Source: CAURMH01 sp963525745
GTDB lineage: Bacteria; Pseudomonadota; Gammaproteobacteria; Enterobacterales; Pasteurellaceae
Assembly (NCBI GenBank): GCA_963525745.1
Contig: CAURMH010000038.1
Coordinates: 1 to 16,100, forward strand
DNA length: 16,100 nt
Direction: 5' to 3'
Shown here: in pieces, positions 7,105-14,510 of the stretch
Layout of the letters: every line of letters starts with the position of its first letter
How positions within the stretch are numbered: the stretch's first letter is position 1
The notes under the pieces: model-generated
What the model saw: the letters and a program-made list of their open reading frames with translations, nothing else
Database searches by the model: none
What the model was told of the DNA's origin: nothing
Program-made: the position numbers and the translations under genes

Positions 7105-7962
7105 GTGACACATCCCAACAGCATTATTGAACTAACCGAACAAAATTTGACGGAAGTTCTACAACTTTCGGAGCAATATCCGCTGGTTATTAATTTTTAT
7201 GCGCCAAGTCATGCCGAATCGATGAATTTTCTTCAACGCTTGGAACGTATCGCTCAACAATATCAAGGCCAATTTATTTTAGCGAAAGTCAATTGTGAAA
7301 AAGAACAAATAATCGCCGCCCAGTTTCATTTACAAGCCTTGCCGACGACCTATTTGTTTAAGGAGGCACAAGCCTTAGACGCTTTTCCGGGCATATTGGA
7401 AGAAACGGAATTAATGCAACGTTTAAATCTGATTTTGCCAAAGGAAGAGGAAATAAAATTTAATCAGGCACTGGATTATTTACAAGCCGAAGATTACGAA
7501 AGCGCCTTACCGCTATTAAAATCGGCTTGGACGCTTTCCGATAAGAAAAATAGCGATATTGGATTACTTTATGCCGAAACCTACATTGCGATGAAAAAAA
7601 CCGAGCCGGCCGAAGAAATTTTACAACAAATCCCGCTTCAGGATCGAGATAGCCGTTGGCAAGGATTACAAGCGCAAATCGAATTACTTATTAAAGCCGC
7701 CGACACGCCGGAAATTCAACAATTACAGGCCGATTATGCACGTCAACCTCGTGCCGACATCGCCTTAAAACTGGCTTTGCAATTGCACCAGACTAATCGT
7801 AACGAAAAGGCTTTGTCGTTACTTTTCGATATTTTACGACAAGATCTCACAGCGGAAAACGGCGAGGTAAAACAACAATTTTTATCGATTCTGGCCGCAA
7901 TGGGAAATAGCGATCCGCTAACCAATCAATATCGCCGTCGCCTCTATACCTTACTTTATTAA
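7105..7962 (+). CDS. cnoX: Thioredoxin-fold TPR chaperone CnoX (YbbN)
   Basis: In E. coli CnoX holds unfolding proteins under hypochlorous-acid stress, protects cysteines by mixed disulfides and hands clients to DnaK or GroEL. Here 285 residues (E. coli 284) comprise an N-terminal thioredoxin fold (about 1-112, with LPTTYLF carrying the cis-Pro) and C-terminal TPR-like helices (about 115-285), including the conserved IPLQDRDSRWQGLQAQIELL, ADTPEIQQL and the final YRRRLYTLLY. The start is GTG at 7105: AAGGA lies six bases upstream, and the nearby ATG two bases earlier runs straight into TGA. The usual redox site is gone: the segment equivalent to E. coli SERSQHC reads APSHAES, so the Cys38 counterpart is Ser39. 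Cys64 in AKVNCEKEQ, equivalent to E. coli Cys63, is kept and is the only cysteine. It lies upstream of trxB, a fitting partner. Confidence 0.94.
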   Translation: MTHPNSIIELTEQNLTEVLQLSEQYPLVINFYAPSHAESMNFLQRLERIAQQYQGQFILAKVNCEKEQIIAAQFHLQALPTTYLFKEAQALDAFPGILEETELMQRLNLILPKEEEIKFNQALDYLQAEDYESALPLLKSAWTLSDKKNSDIGLLYAETYIAMKKTEPAEEILQQIPLQDRDSRWQGLQAQIELLIKAADTPEIQQLQADYARQPRADIALKLALQLHQTNRNEKALSLLFDILRQDLTAENGEVKQQFLSILAAMGNSDPLTNQYRRRLYTLLY

Positions 7963-7971
7963 TAGGAAATA

Positions 7972-8000
7972 TTCGCAATTTGGATGTAAGCGCTTATAAT
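7972..8000 (+). promoter_or_regulatory. Predicted sigma-70 promoter of trxB
   Basis: TTCGCA (7972-7977), 17 bp, consensus TATAAT (7995-8000). The start is near 8007 and the leader about 26 nt, with AAGGA seven bases before the ATG. Confidence 0.6.
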
Positions 8001-8032
8001 AGCCCGAACCATTCGATTGTAAGGAAAATTTT

Positions 8033-8986
8033 ATGTCAGAAATCAAACACAGCAAACTGCTTATTTTGGGTTCCGGCCCTGCCGGCTATACGGCCGCCAT
8101 TTATGCCGCCCGTGCCAATTTAAAACCGGTTTTGGTGACCGGTTTGCAACAAGGCGGTCAGTTAACCACCACCTCCGAAATCGAGAACTGGCCCGGCGAC
8201 TTTGGCGAAACCACCGGTTCCGAACTGATGCAGCGTATGTTACAACATGCGGAAAAATTTGAAACAGAAATCGTGTTTGACCATATTCATCGCGTTGATT
8301 TTTCAAGCCGCCCGTTTAAACTCTATGGCGACACACAAATCTTTAGCTGTGATGCGTTGATTATTGCAACAGGCGCTTCCGCCCGTTATTTAGGTTTGCC
8401 ATCGGAACAACATTATAAAGGAAAAGGCGTTTCCGCCTGCGCCACCTGTGACGGTTTTTTCTACCGTAACAAACCGGTAGCCGTCGTCGGCGGCGGTAAT
8501 AGCGCTGTGGAAGAAGCCTTATATCTTGCCAACATCGCCTCAACGGTTCACCTTATCCACCGCCGCGAAACTTTTCGCAGTGAAAAAATTTTAGTCGATC
8601 GATTGTATAAAAAAGTCGAGGAAGGCAAAATCGTTTTACATACCAACCGCACGTTAGAGGAAGTGTTAGGCGATCAAATGGGCGTTACCGGCGTACGTTT
8701 AAAAGATACGCAATCGGCTCAAACGGAAGAATTACATATCGACGGATTATTTATCGCCATCGGACATTCGCCGAACACCGACATCTTTAAAGATCAGCTG
8801 GTTCTCAACAACGGCTACATTGTTGTAAAATCAGGCTTGGACGGCAATGCGACGGAAACCTCCGTCCCGGGAATTTTCGCCGCCGGCGATGTGATGGATC
8901 ATAATTACCGCCAGGCGATTACTTCTGCCGGTACAGGATGTATGGCAGCTTTAGATGCCGAACGTTTTTTAGATGCGCAGAAATAA
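8033..8986 (+). CDS. trxB: Thioredoxin reductase (NADPH)
   Basis: TrxB passes electrons from NADPH through FAD and a redox disulfide to thioredoxin in the cytoplasm. Length 317 is normal. Visible: N-terminal FAD-binding ILGSGPAGYTAAIYAARA (11-28), the GGQLTTTSEIENWPG segment, IIATGASARYLG, the redox-active Cys136-Ala-Thr-Cys139, the NADPH-binding VVGGGNSAVEEALYL (151-165), the HRR phosphate-binding motif, and the C-terminal FAD motif GIFAAGDVMDHNYRQAITSAGTG. The start has a good Shine-Dalgarno and promoter. A hairpin terminator follows before cydD, so cydDC is only partly, if at all, co-transcribed. With cnoX before it and the thiol exporter cydDC after it, the gene sits in a thiol-redox cluster known from H. 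influenzae (from memory HI1159-HI1156). Confidence 0.99.
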   Translation: MSEIKHSKLLILGSGPAGYTAAIYAARANLKPVLVTGLQQGGQLTTTSEIENWPGDFGETTGSELMQRMLQHAEKFETEIVFDHIHRVDFSSRPFKLYGDTQIFSCDALIIATGASARYLGLPSEQHYKGKGVSACATCDGFFYRNKPVAVVGGGNSAVEEALYLANIASTVHLIHRRETFRSEKILVDRLYKKVEEGKIVLHTNRTLEEVLGDQMGVTGVRLKDTQSAQTEELHIDGLFIAIGHSPNTDIFKDQLVLNNGYIVVKSGLDGNATETSVPGIFAAGDVMDHNYRQAITSAGTGCMAALDAERFLDAQK

Positions 8987-9004
8987 TTATGCGCTTAATT
9001 TAAT

Positions 9005-9032
9005 GGAGAGGGAAAATAACTCTCCCTTTTTT
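9005..9032 (+). terminator. Intrinsic terminator after trxB
   Basis: GGAGAG (9005-9010) pairs with CTCTCC (9020-9025) around an A-rich loop and is followed by CTTTTTT. It lies 18 nt after the trxB stop. Confidence 0.75.
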
Positions 9033-9055
9033 CTTTGAAAACTTTGCCAAAATCG

Positions 9056-9064
9056 ACCGCACTT
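9056..9064 (-). repeat. DNA uptake signal sequence in the ribosome-binding region of cydD
   Basis: Perfect ACCGCACTT ending two bases before the cydD ATG. It occupies the place where a Shine-Dalgarno would be; no AGGA-like sequence is present. Confidence 0.9.
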
Positions 9065-9065
9065 T

Positions 9066-10838
9066 ATGGATAAACATCGTCAAAAATACTTGCAAAAGTG
9101 GCTAAAATCGCAACAGGCGCCGATAAAAAAATGGATAGGATTAAACATTCTATTGGCGACGCTATCTTCGCTAATATTAATCGGCCAAACATTCTGTTTA
9201 GCGACCTTACTTGATCAACTTATCATTCGCCAAACCGAACGCAGCACATTACTTCCTTATTTTATCGGCCTCATTATCGGATTCGGCTGCCGAGCAATTA
9301 TTTTATGGTTACGCGAAAAAATCGGTTTTATGAGCGGTCGACTGCTACGTAATCATATCCGTCAAAAAATTCTTACTAGGATTCATCACGTCGGCCCTGC
9401 CGTAATCAAGCAAAAACCTGCCGGCAGCTGGGCTGCGATAATGTTGGAACAAGTAGAAAACCTACATAATTTTTACGCCCGTTTCTTGCCTCAGCAACGT
9501 CTTTCGACGATTGTGCCGATCATTATTTTAATTGCCGTTTTCCCACTAAATTGGATGGCGGGGTTGATTCTTACGATTACCGCACCGCTTGTACCGATTT
9601 TTATGATTTTAGTTGGTATGGCCGCAGCGGACAGTAGCCAGAAAAATATGAACGCCTTAGCCCGTTTAAGTGCTCAATTTTTGGATCGTTTGCGCGGTTT
9701 GGAAACCCTACGTCTTTTTGACCGCACTTCGGAGCAAACAGAACACATCGAACAAAGCACGGAAGCGTTCCGCAAAACGACTATGGACGTATTAAAACGT
9801 GCCTTTTTATCCTCTGCCGTACTAGAATTTTTTACCTCGATTTCCATTGCCTTAATGGCGGTTTATTTCGGTTTTAGTTATTTAGGACAAATCGAATTCG
9901 GTGCCTACAGTACGCCGATTAGCTTATTTGCCGGTTTTTTCTGCTTAATCCTCGCCCCTGAATTTTACCAGCCGCTACGCGATTTAGGCGCCTATTATCA
10001 CGACCGTGCAGCGGCTATCGGCGCAGCCGACGCAATTGTGGATTTTTTCGAAGCCACCGATTCCGTCGAACAAATCGATGACGCAGTAAGTGCGGTCAAT
10101 CATTTGACTAAAAATTTCCTTGATATTTGCGCTGAAAATTTAGTCGTTCTTTCGCCGAAAGGAACCCCATTAACCAAACCGCTGAACTTTCATTTTTCCG
10201 CGTTTCAACATGTGGCATTAGTGGGACAAAGCGGCGCCGGTAAAACCTCATTGATGAATGTGTTGTTAGGCTTTTTGCCCTATCAAGGGAGTCTGAAAAT
10301 CAACGGCAATGAATTGAATAGGCTTGATTTAAAACAATGGCGCCGTCAGATTGCCTGGGTCGGACAAAATCCATTGCTCCTACAAGGCACAATAAAAGAA
10401 AATTTGCTTTTGGGTGATATTCAAGCGAATGATGACGAAATTGATGCCGCTTTGGCACAAGCGCAAGCGAAGGATTTTACCGACAAACTCGGTTTGGATT
10501 ATGAAATTAAAGATGGCGGGCTGGGTATTTCCGTCGGACAGGCGCAGCGTTTGGCCATCGCACGGGCACTACTGCGAAAGGGCAAACTTCTATTACTTGA
10601 CGAACCGACTGCAAGTCTTGATGCGCTATCGGAAAATTCGGTGCTTAATACGCTAAATCAGATAAGCGGGCGGCAAATGACGCTGATGATTACCCATCGA
10701 ATTGAAGATTTAAGACAATGTGATGAAATTCTCGTCATGCGGGAAGGCGAAATTGTGCAGCAAGGGACATTTAACCAATTAAAAGAGCAAGGCTTTTTTG
10801 CCGAATTACTCGCTCAACGAACAGAGGATATTCAATAA
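9066..10838 (+). CDS. cydD: Thiol (cysteine/glutathione) ABC exporter subunit CydD
   Basis: CydDC is a heterodimeric ABC transporter that exports cysteine and glutathione and is needed to assemble cytochrome bd and periplasmic c-type cytochromes. The 590 residues comprise a six-helix transmembrane half (about 20-315; strong segments at 25-50, 62-82, 148-188, 250-300) and a nucleotide-binding domain: Walker A GQSGAGKT (387-394), Q-loop WVGQNP (431-436), signature ISVGQ (488-492; the non-LSGGQ form is normal for CydD), Walker B LLLLDE (508-513), D-loop SLD and switch His544. The start MDKHRQKYLQKWLK matches E. coli CydD's MNKSRQKELTRWLK, so the ATG is right despite lacking a Shine-Dalgarno; an uptake sequence occupies that place. 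The stop overlaps the cydC ATG by one base. No clear promoter is visible after the trxB terminator. Confidence 0.97.
   Translation: MDKHRQKYLQKWLKSQQAPIKKWIGLNILLATLSSLILIGQTFCLATLLDQLIIRQTERSTLLPYFIGLIIGFGCRAIILWLREKIGFMSGRLLRNHIRQKILTRIHHVGPAVIKQKPAGSWAAIMLEQVENLHNFYARFLPQQRLSTIVPIIILIAVFPLNWMAGLILTITAPLVPIFMILVGMAAADSSQKNMNALARLSAQFLDRLRGLETLRLFDRTSEQTEHIEQSTEAFRKTTMDVLKRAFLSSAVLEFFTSISIALMAVYFGFSYLGQIEFGAYSTPISLFAGFFCLILAPEFYQPLRDLGAYYHDRAAAIGAADAIVDFFEATDSVEQIDDAVSAVNHLTKNFLDICAENLVVLSPKGTPLTKPLNFHFSAFQHVALVGQSGAGKTSLMNVLLGFLPYQGSLKINGNELNRLDLKQWRRQIAWVGQNPLLLQGTIKENLLLGDIQANDDEIDAALAQAQAKDFTDKLGLDYEIKDGGLGISVGQAQRLAIARALLRKGKLLLLDEPTASLDALSENSVLNTLNQISGRQMTLMITHRIEDLRQCDEILVMREGEIVQQGTFNQLKEQGFFAELLAQRTEDIQ
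9721..9729 (-). repeat. DNA uptake signal sequence, inside cydD
   Basis: Perfect ACCGCACTT in the codons for DRTSE, the intracellular coupling region near residue 220. Confidence 0.9.
10088..10096 (+). repeat. DNA uptake signal sequence, inside cydD
   Basis: Perfect AAGTGCGGT with both A/T blocks (TCAATCATTT and TAAAAATTT) in the linker between membrane and nucleotide-binding domains (VSAVNHLTKN). Confidence 0.9.
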
Positions 10839-12565
10839 TGCGCGCCTTATTTCCTTTTTTACGCTTATTCTCCCACGCAAAATTTTCGCTGTGTTTAGGA
10901 TTAGTGCTCATGATCTTCGGTCTGGCGTCAAGTATCGGATTATTGAACGTCTCGGGTTGGTTTTTAGCGGCAACAGCCATTGCCGGCTTCGGCACACTGT
11001 TTAATTTCTTCTATCCGTCCGCAAGCGTGCGCGGGCTTGCCATCGGACGCACGGCAGCGCGTTATTTCGAAAAACTGGTTACCCATGACGCCACCTTTCG
11101 GCTGCTGGCCAAACTGCGGGTGCAAGTATTTCGGAAAATCATCCCGCTCAGCCCCGCTGTACTCAATCGTTATCGCAACAGCGATTTACTAAATCGCTTG
11201 GTTGCAGATGTCGATACGTTGGATAGCCTTTACTTACGCCTTATCGCCCCGTTTTCCAGCGCAATCATTGTCATTGTTGCCATGACCATCGGCTTATCAT
11301 TTATCCATGTTTCTTTAGCCTGGACGCTTGGTCTCTGTCTACTCGTTTTAGTGCTGGCTGTCCCAACGTTATTTTATCAACTAGGTAAAAAATTCGGCGC
11401 AAACTTAACTCAATCCCGCATGCGCTATCGTACGCAGTTTTTGGAATTTATCGAAGCGCAAGCCGAATTATTACTGTTTAATGCGGAAATCAACGCGCGA
11501 CAAAGAATGGTAAAGACCGAACAAAATTGGCAACAATATCAACAAAAGGAAGCCGATTTATCCGCACTTTCTACGGCCATTTTGTTATTTTGCAACGGAG
11601 TATTGGTTTGTGCTTTGTTATGGTTCAGCGCTGAAGCCGATTTTGGCTCAGATGACTACCGCGCGGCGTTTATTGCGTTATTTGCCTTTGCCGCCTTGGC
11701 CTCTTTTGAAATTTTAATGCCGTTAGGCGCCGCGTTTTTACATATCGGCCAAGTTATTGCCTCTGCCGAACGTATTACTGAAATTACACAACAAACCCCT
11801 ATTGTCATCTTTGATGGGGAAGTATCGCTTGAACATAATGAAAATCCTCTTATTCAGGCGGATCACCTCTGCTTTACCTACCCCGGCCAACAAAATGTTA
11901 CTTTAACGGATTTTAATTTAGCGATTAAACGTGGCGAAAAAATCGCATTTTTGGGGAAGACCGGAAGCGGTAAATCCACATTTTTGCAACTTTTAGTCCG
12001 TAATTACGATCCTTCGAGAGGGGAATTAAAAATCGCCGGCAAACCGGTGCATGTCTATGAGGAAAGCACTTTACGTCGACAAATTTGCTTTTTGACACAA
12101 CGCATTCATGTGTTCAGCGATACGCTACGCAATAATTTACAGCTTGCAAGTGCGGTCAAAATTGATGATAAAAAAATGTATGACGTCTTAAATCAAGTCG
12201 GTTTAATCGGCCTCACCGAGCAAGAAGTAGGATTGGATTTATGGCTCGGTGACGGCGGGAGACCGCTTTCCGGCGGCGAGCAGCGCCGTTTGGGCCTTGC
12301 CCGCGTATTGTTAAGTGAGGCACCGATCTTGTTGCTCGATGAACCGACTGAGGGGTTAGATCGCGAAACCGAGCGCCGAATTTTGTCATTAATTTTTGCG
12401 CATAGCCAAAATAAAACGCTTGTCATGGTAACGCATCGTTTAACCGAAATTGAGCGATTTAATCGTTTAGTGCTTATTGACGAAGGTAAATTAATCGAGC
12501 AGGGAACCTATCGGGAGTTGATGGAAAAAGAAGGTTACTTTAAGCGGTTAATCGGACGTCTATAG
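10838..12565 (+). CDS. cydC: Thiol (cysteine/glutathione) ABC exporter subunit CydC
   Basis: CydC is the partner half-transporter of CydD. The 575 residues show an N-terminal membrane half (about 15-310, starting FSLCLGLVLMIFGLASSIGLLNVSGWFLA) and a nucleotide-binding domain: Walker A GKTGSGKS (373-380), Q-loop LTQR (419-422), canonical signature LSGGE (477-481), Walker B ILLLDE (497-502), D-loop GLD, switch His533. VTHDATFR with His83 corresponds to the E. coli SHDATFR segment whose His85 is implicated in haem binding. The ATG shares its A with the cydD stop (TAATG), so the pair is translationally coupled. The CydD/CydC signature asymmetry is the usual one. The stop codon abuts the convergent 4.5S RNA gene, with no terminator of its own visible. 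Confidence 0.97.
   Translation: MRALFPFLRLFSHAKFSLCLGLVLMIFGLASSIGLLNVSGWFLAATAIAGFGTLFNFFYPSASVRGLAIGRTAARYFEKLVTHDATFRLLAKLRVQVFRKIIPLSPAVLNRYRNSDLLNRLVADVDTLDSLYLRLIAPFSSAIIVIVAMTIGLSFIHVSLAWTLGLCLLVLVLAVPTLFYQLGKKFGANLTQSRMRYRTQFLEFIEAQAELLLFNAEINARQRMVKTEQNWQQYQQKEADLSALSTAILLFCNGVLVCALLWFSAEADFGSDDYRAAFIALFAFAALASFEILMPLGAAFLHIGQVIASAERITEITQQTPIVIFDGEVSLEHNENPLIQADHLCFTYPGQQNVTLTDFNLAIKRGEKIAFLGKTGSGKSTFLQLLVRNYDPSRGELKIAGKPVHVYEESTLRRQICFLTQRIHVFSDTLRNNLQLASAVKIDDKKMYDVLNQVGLIGLTEQEVGLDLWLGDGGRPLSGGEQRRLGLARVLLSEAPILLLDEPTEGLDRETERRILSLIFAHSQNKTLVMVTHRLTEIERFNRLVLIDEGKLIEQGTYRELMEKEGYFKRLIGRL
12148..12156 (+). repeat. DNA uptake signal sequence, inside cydC
   Basis: Perfect AAGTGCGGT followed by CAAAATT and a second A-rich block, encoding ASAVKID near residue 438. 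Confidence 0.9.
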
Positions 12566-12566
12566 G

Positions 12567-12682
12567 TGGGCGGAAACCTTCCCAGCGACTTCTCGGCACA
12601 CTGCAATTCCGACTTTGGCTGCTTTCTTCCGAACCTGACCGGGTAAACCGGACGCCGTTGCGAGAGACCGAAAAGGTTTCCA
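12567..12682 (-). ncRNA. ffs: Signal recognition particle 4.5S RNA
   Basis: With Ffh this RNA forms the bacterial signal recognition particle that targets inner-membrane proteins. On the minus strand the conserved apical region reads CAGGTTCGGAAGAAAGCAGC, closely matching the E. coli form. The GGAA tetraloop is kept, and the closing pairs change from C-G to U-A on both sides, a compensatory change. The ends pair: GGAAACCTTTTC (12681 downward) with GGGAAGGTTTCC (ending at 12572), 12 pairs including two G-U. The size of about 114-116 nt fits. The 3' end (CCCAC) abuts the cydC stop; exact ends are estimated from pairing. A promoter about 24 nt upstream of the mature 5' end implies a leader like the one RNase P removes in E. 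coli. Confidence 0.94.
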
Positions 12683-12713
12683 TTGGCAAATCGCAAGCGC
12701 GATTAGGCTGTGC

Positions 12714-12742
12714 ATTATGCAATAATCGTCCGACTAATGCAA
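12714..12742 (-). promoter_or_regulatory. Predicted promoter of ffs
   Basis: Minus-strand TTGCAT (12737-12742), 17 bp, CATAAT (12714-12719). The start is near 12707, leaving a leader of about 24 nt before the mature RNA. An inverted repeat TGCATTA (12711-12717) / TAATGCA (12735-12741) coincides with the two hexamers. The tesB promoter must lie in the same 90 bp but I cannot place it. Confidence 0.5.
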
Positions 12743-12771
12743 ACTTATTTTCTGAACATAAGAGATATACT

Positions 12772-13638
12772 ATGTCGCAAATTTTAAATCAATTAATCAC
12801 ACTTTTAAATTTAGAAAAAATTGACGACGGCCTTTTTCGAGGCAACAGCCAGGATCTCGGTTTCCGTCAAGTATTCGGCGGACAAGTCGTCGCACAAGCC
12901 CTATCCGCAGCGATTCAAGTTGCTCCTAAAGATCGTCGACTGCATTCTTGTCATGCTTATTTTTTATCTCCGGGAGACAGCCAGTATCCGATTATTTACG
13001 ATGTTGAAACCTTACGCGACGGGCGTAATTTTTCTGCGTTACGCGTGAAAGCGATTCAACATAACAAGCCGATTTGCCATGTTACCGCTTCATTTCAAGT
13101 GCCGGAACAGGGATTTGAACATCAAAACGCTATGCCTGAAGTCGAGCCCCCGGAGGCGTTAATTGACGAAAGCCTTATAATGCAAAAATTATCGGCTTAT
13201 GTTCCCGAAGTAATACGCGATAAATTTATTGCCGAGCGCCCTTTTGAGGTTCGTACAAAATACATGAATAACCCATTTCAAGGCCAAATCTTCCCGCCGA
13301 AACAGTTTTCTTGGTTTCGAACTAACGGTACCGCCCCGATCGATTACCGCATTCAACAATGCCTACTTGCCTATTTCTCCGATTTTCATTGTATTTTGAC
13401 CGCACTTCATCCGCACGGAAAAGGCTTTTTGCAGCAAGGAATGAAGGTCGCCACAATCGATCACAGCATCTGGTTCCACCGCCCGTTTGATTTAAATCAT
13501 TGGCATTTGCATGCCATAGAAAGCAATAATGCTTTTGGCGGTCGCGGTTTAGCGCGCGGACAAATTTTCTCACAAGACGGCAAACTCATTGCCACAACAC
13601 AGCAAGAAGGCCTTATTCGTTATAATGACTCACTATGA
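12772..13638 (+). CDS. tesB: Acyl-CoA thioesterase II
   Basis: TesB hydrolyses medium- and long-chain acyl-CoA to free fatty acid and CoA in the cytoplasm. From ATG 12772 it is 288 residues, as in E. coli (286), opening MSQILNQLITLLNLEKIDDGLFRG, nearly the E. coli N-terminus. Double hot-dog features: RQVFGGQVVAQAL, the HSCHAYFLSPGDSQYPIIYDVETLRDGRNF segment, TASFQVPEQGFEHQ, and the catalytic region ATIDHSIWFHRPF (E. coli uses an Asp-Thr-Gln triad; the Asp of TIDHS and the Gln of TTQQEG are visible). An upstream in-frame ATG at 12658 lies inside the 4.5S RNA and is not the start; an AAGAG about nine bases before 12772 serves instead. The stop overlaps the next gene's ATG as ATGA. Confidence 0.97.
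   Translation: MSQILNQLITLLNLEKIDDGLFRGNSQDLGFRQVFGGQVVAQALSAAIQVAPKDRRLHSCHAYFLSPGDSQYPIIYDVETLRDGRNFSALRVKAIQHNKPICHVTASFQVPEQGFEHQNAMPEVEPPEALIDESLIMQKLSAYVPEVIRDKFIAERPFEVRTKYMNNPFQGQIFPPKQFSWFRTNGTAPIDYRIQQCLLAYFSDFHCILTALHPHGKGFLQQGMKVATIDHSIWFHRPFDLNHWHLHAIESNNAFGGRGLARGQIFSQDGKLIATTQQEGLIRYNDSL
13399..13407 (-). repeat. DNA uptake signal sequence, inside tesB
   Basis: Perfect ACCGCACTT preceded by a T-rich block, encoding LTALHP near residue 211. Confidence 0.9.
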
Positions 13639-14501
13639 ATACACAAAATAGTCAATTTTGGAATCGCCTCACCGAGGCGCTAGCCGCAACTGATCCCGCC
13701 TTAAAATGCCAACGGGTTAATAGTTTATACGATGAAGTCTTGCCACAAATTAACTTAGTTGAATTAGAGGATTTTCCAATTGTTGAAACCGCGCAAAATA
13801 TCGCCGGCTTTCCCGCAAAACCGTTTTTGGTCGCGCCAAAAGAGGTTCCAAAGCGTGCGTTTTCCTCAGCCGAAGGCTATGCGGCAACATTACATGCGAT
13901 TGCTCATATCGAATTCAACGCAATCAACCTCGGACTGGATGCTGCATGGCGTTTCGGACATTGCGCACAGGATGAATTAGGTGAAGGGATGGCATTCGTG
14001 AAAGACTGGCTTCGCGTCGCACGGGAAGAAAGCACACACTTCAGCTTAATTAATGAACACTTAAAAACCCTAGGCTACCAATACGGCGATTTTCAAGCCC
14101 ATGCCGGGCTATGGGAGATGGCACAGGCTACAGCCCATGACATCTGGGAACGAATGGCATTGGTTCCGCGCGTATTGGAAGCGAGAGGATTGGACGCCAC
14201 CCCCGTTATTCAGGAAAAAATAGCTCAACGTAAAGATTTCGCTGCAGTGCGCATTCTTGATATCATTTTACGTGACGAAATCGGCCATGTTTATATCGGA
14301 AATCACTGGTACCATGCTTTATCCGATAAACGGGGACTAGATGCCATGAAATGTTTTACCGAACTTTTACACAAATATCGCATCGTCATTTTTAAAGGTG
14401 CCATTAACACCGATGCTCGTATTCAAGCCGGCTTTAGCAAACAAGAGTTGGATTGGATTTACGAAGTTGAACAAACGTTAAAATCCTACCTAAAATCTTA
14501 A
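13635..14501 (+). CDS. DUF455 ferritin-like protein, function unknown
   Basis: The 288 residues belong to the DUF455 (COG2833-like) family of predicted ferritin-like four-helix proteins; no reaction is established that I know of. Helices carry a metal-ligand-like pattern: His87, His91 and Glu93 in LHAIAHIEFNAINLGLD, Glu131, Glu132 and His135 in REESTHFSLI, His168 and Glu172 in HDIWERM, and Glu215 and His218 in RDEIGHVYIG. This resembles the EXXH and E ligands of non-haem di-iron enzymes, so oxygen or metal chemistry is an inference. No signal peptide or membrane segment. The ATG overlaps the tesB stop (ATGA), implying coupled translation and perhaps work on an acyl or CoA-linked substrate. 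From memory H. influenzae has the same pair (HI0076-HI0077). The CRISPR leader follows directly, with no terminator seen. Confidence 0.88.
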   Translation: MNTQNSQFWNRLTEALAATDPALKCQRVNSLYDEVLPQINLVELEDFPIVETAQNIAGFPAKPFLVAPKEVPKRAFSSAEGYAATLHAIAHIEFNAINLGLDAAWRFGHCAQDELGEGMAFVKDWLRVAREESTHFSLINEHLKTLGYQYGDFQAHAGLWEMAQATAHDIWERMALVPRVLEARGLDATPVIQEKIAQRKDFAAVRILDIILRDEIGHVYIGNHWYHALSDKRGLDAMKCFTELLHKYRIVIFKGAINTDARIQAGFSKQELDWIYEVEQTLKSYLKS

Positions 14502-14510
14502 AAGTGCGGT
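14502..14510 (+). repeat. DNA uptake signal sequence just after the DUF455 stop codon
   Basis: Perfect AAGTGCGGT starting one base after the stop codon, followed by an A-rich block and then GCGTTTTC. It is the last uptake sequence; none occurs in the CRISPR array. Confidence 0.9.

Noticed and set aside
7980..8000. TTGGAT as the -35 of the trxB promoter
   Set aside because: Only 9 bp separate it from TATAAT; TTCGCA at 17 bp is a better choice.
9033..9065. Dedicated cydDC promoter after the trxB terminator
   Set aside because: A TTGAAA hexamer is present but no -10 follows at a suitable distance, so I did not call one.
10414..10656. Small open frames inside cydD, dxr, pyrH, ompP1 and other genes on either strand
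   Set aside because: They are shadows of strongly conserved genes, with no recognisable protein features of their own.
12658..12771. N-terminal extension of TesB (38 residues)
   Set aside because: The extension lies inside the 4.5S RNA gene and its promoter, and TesB homologues begin at the ATG at 12772.
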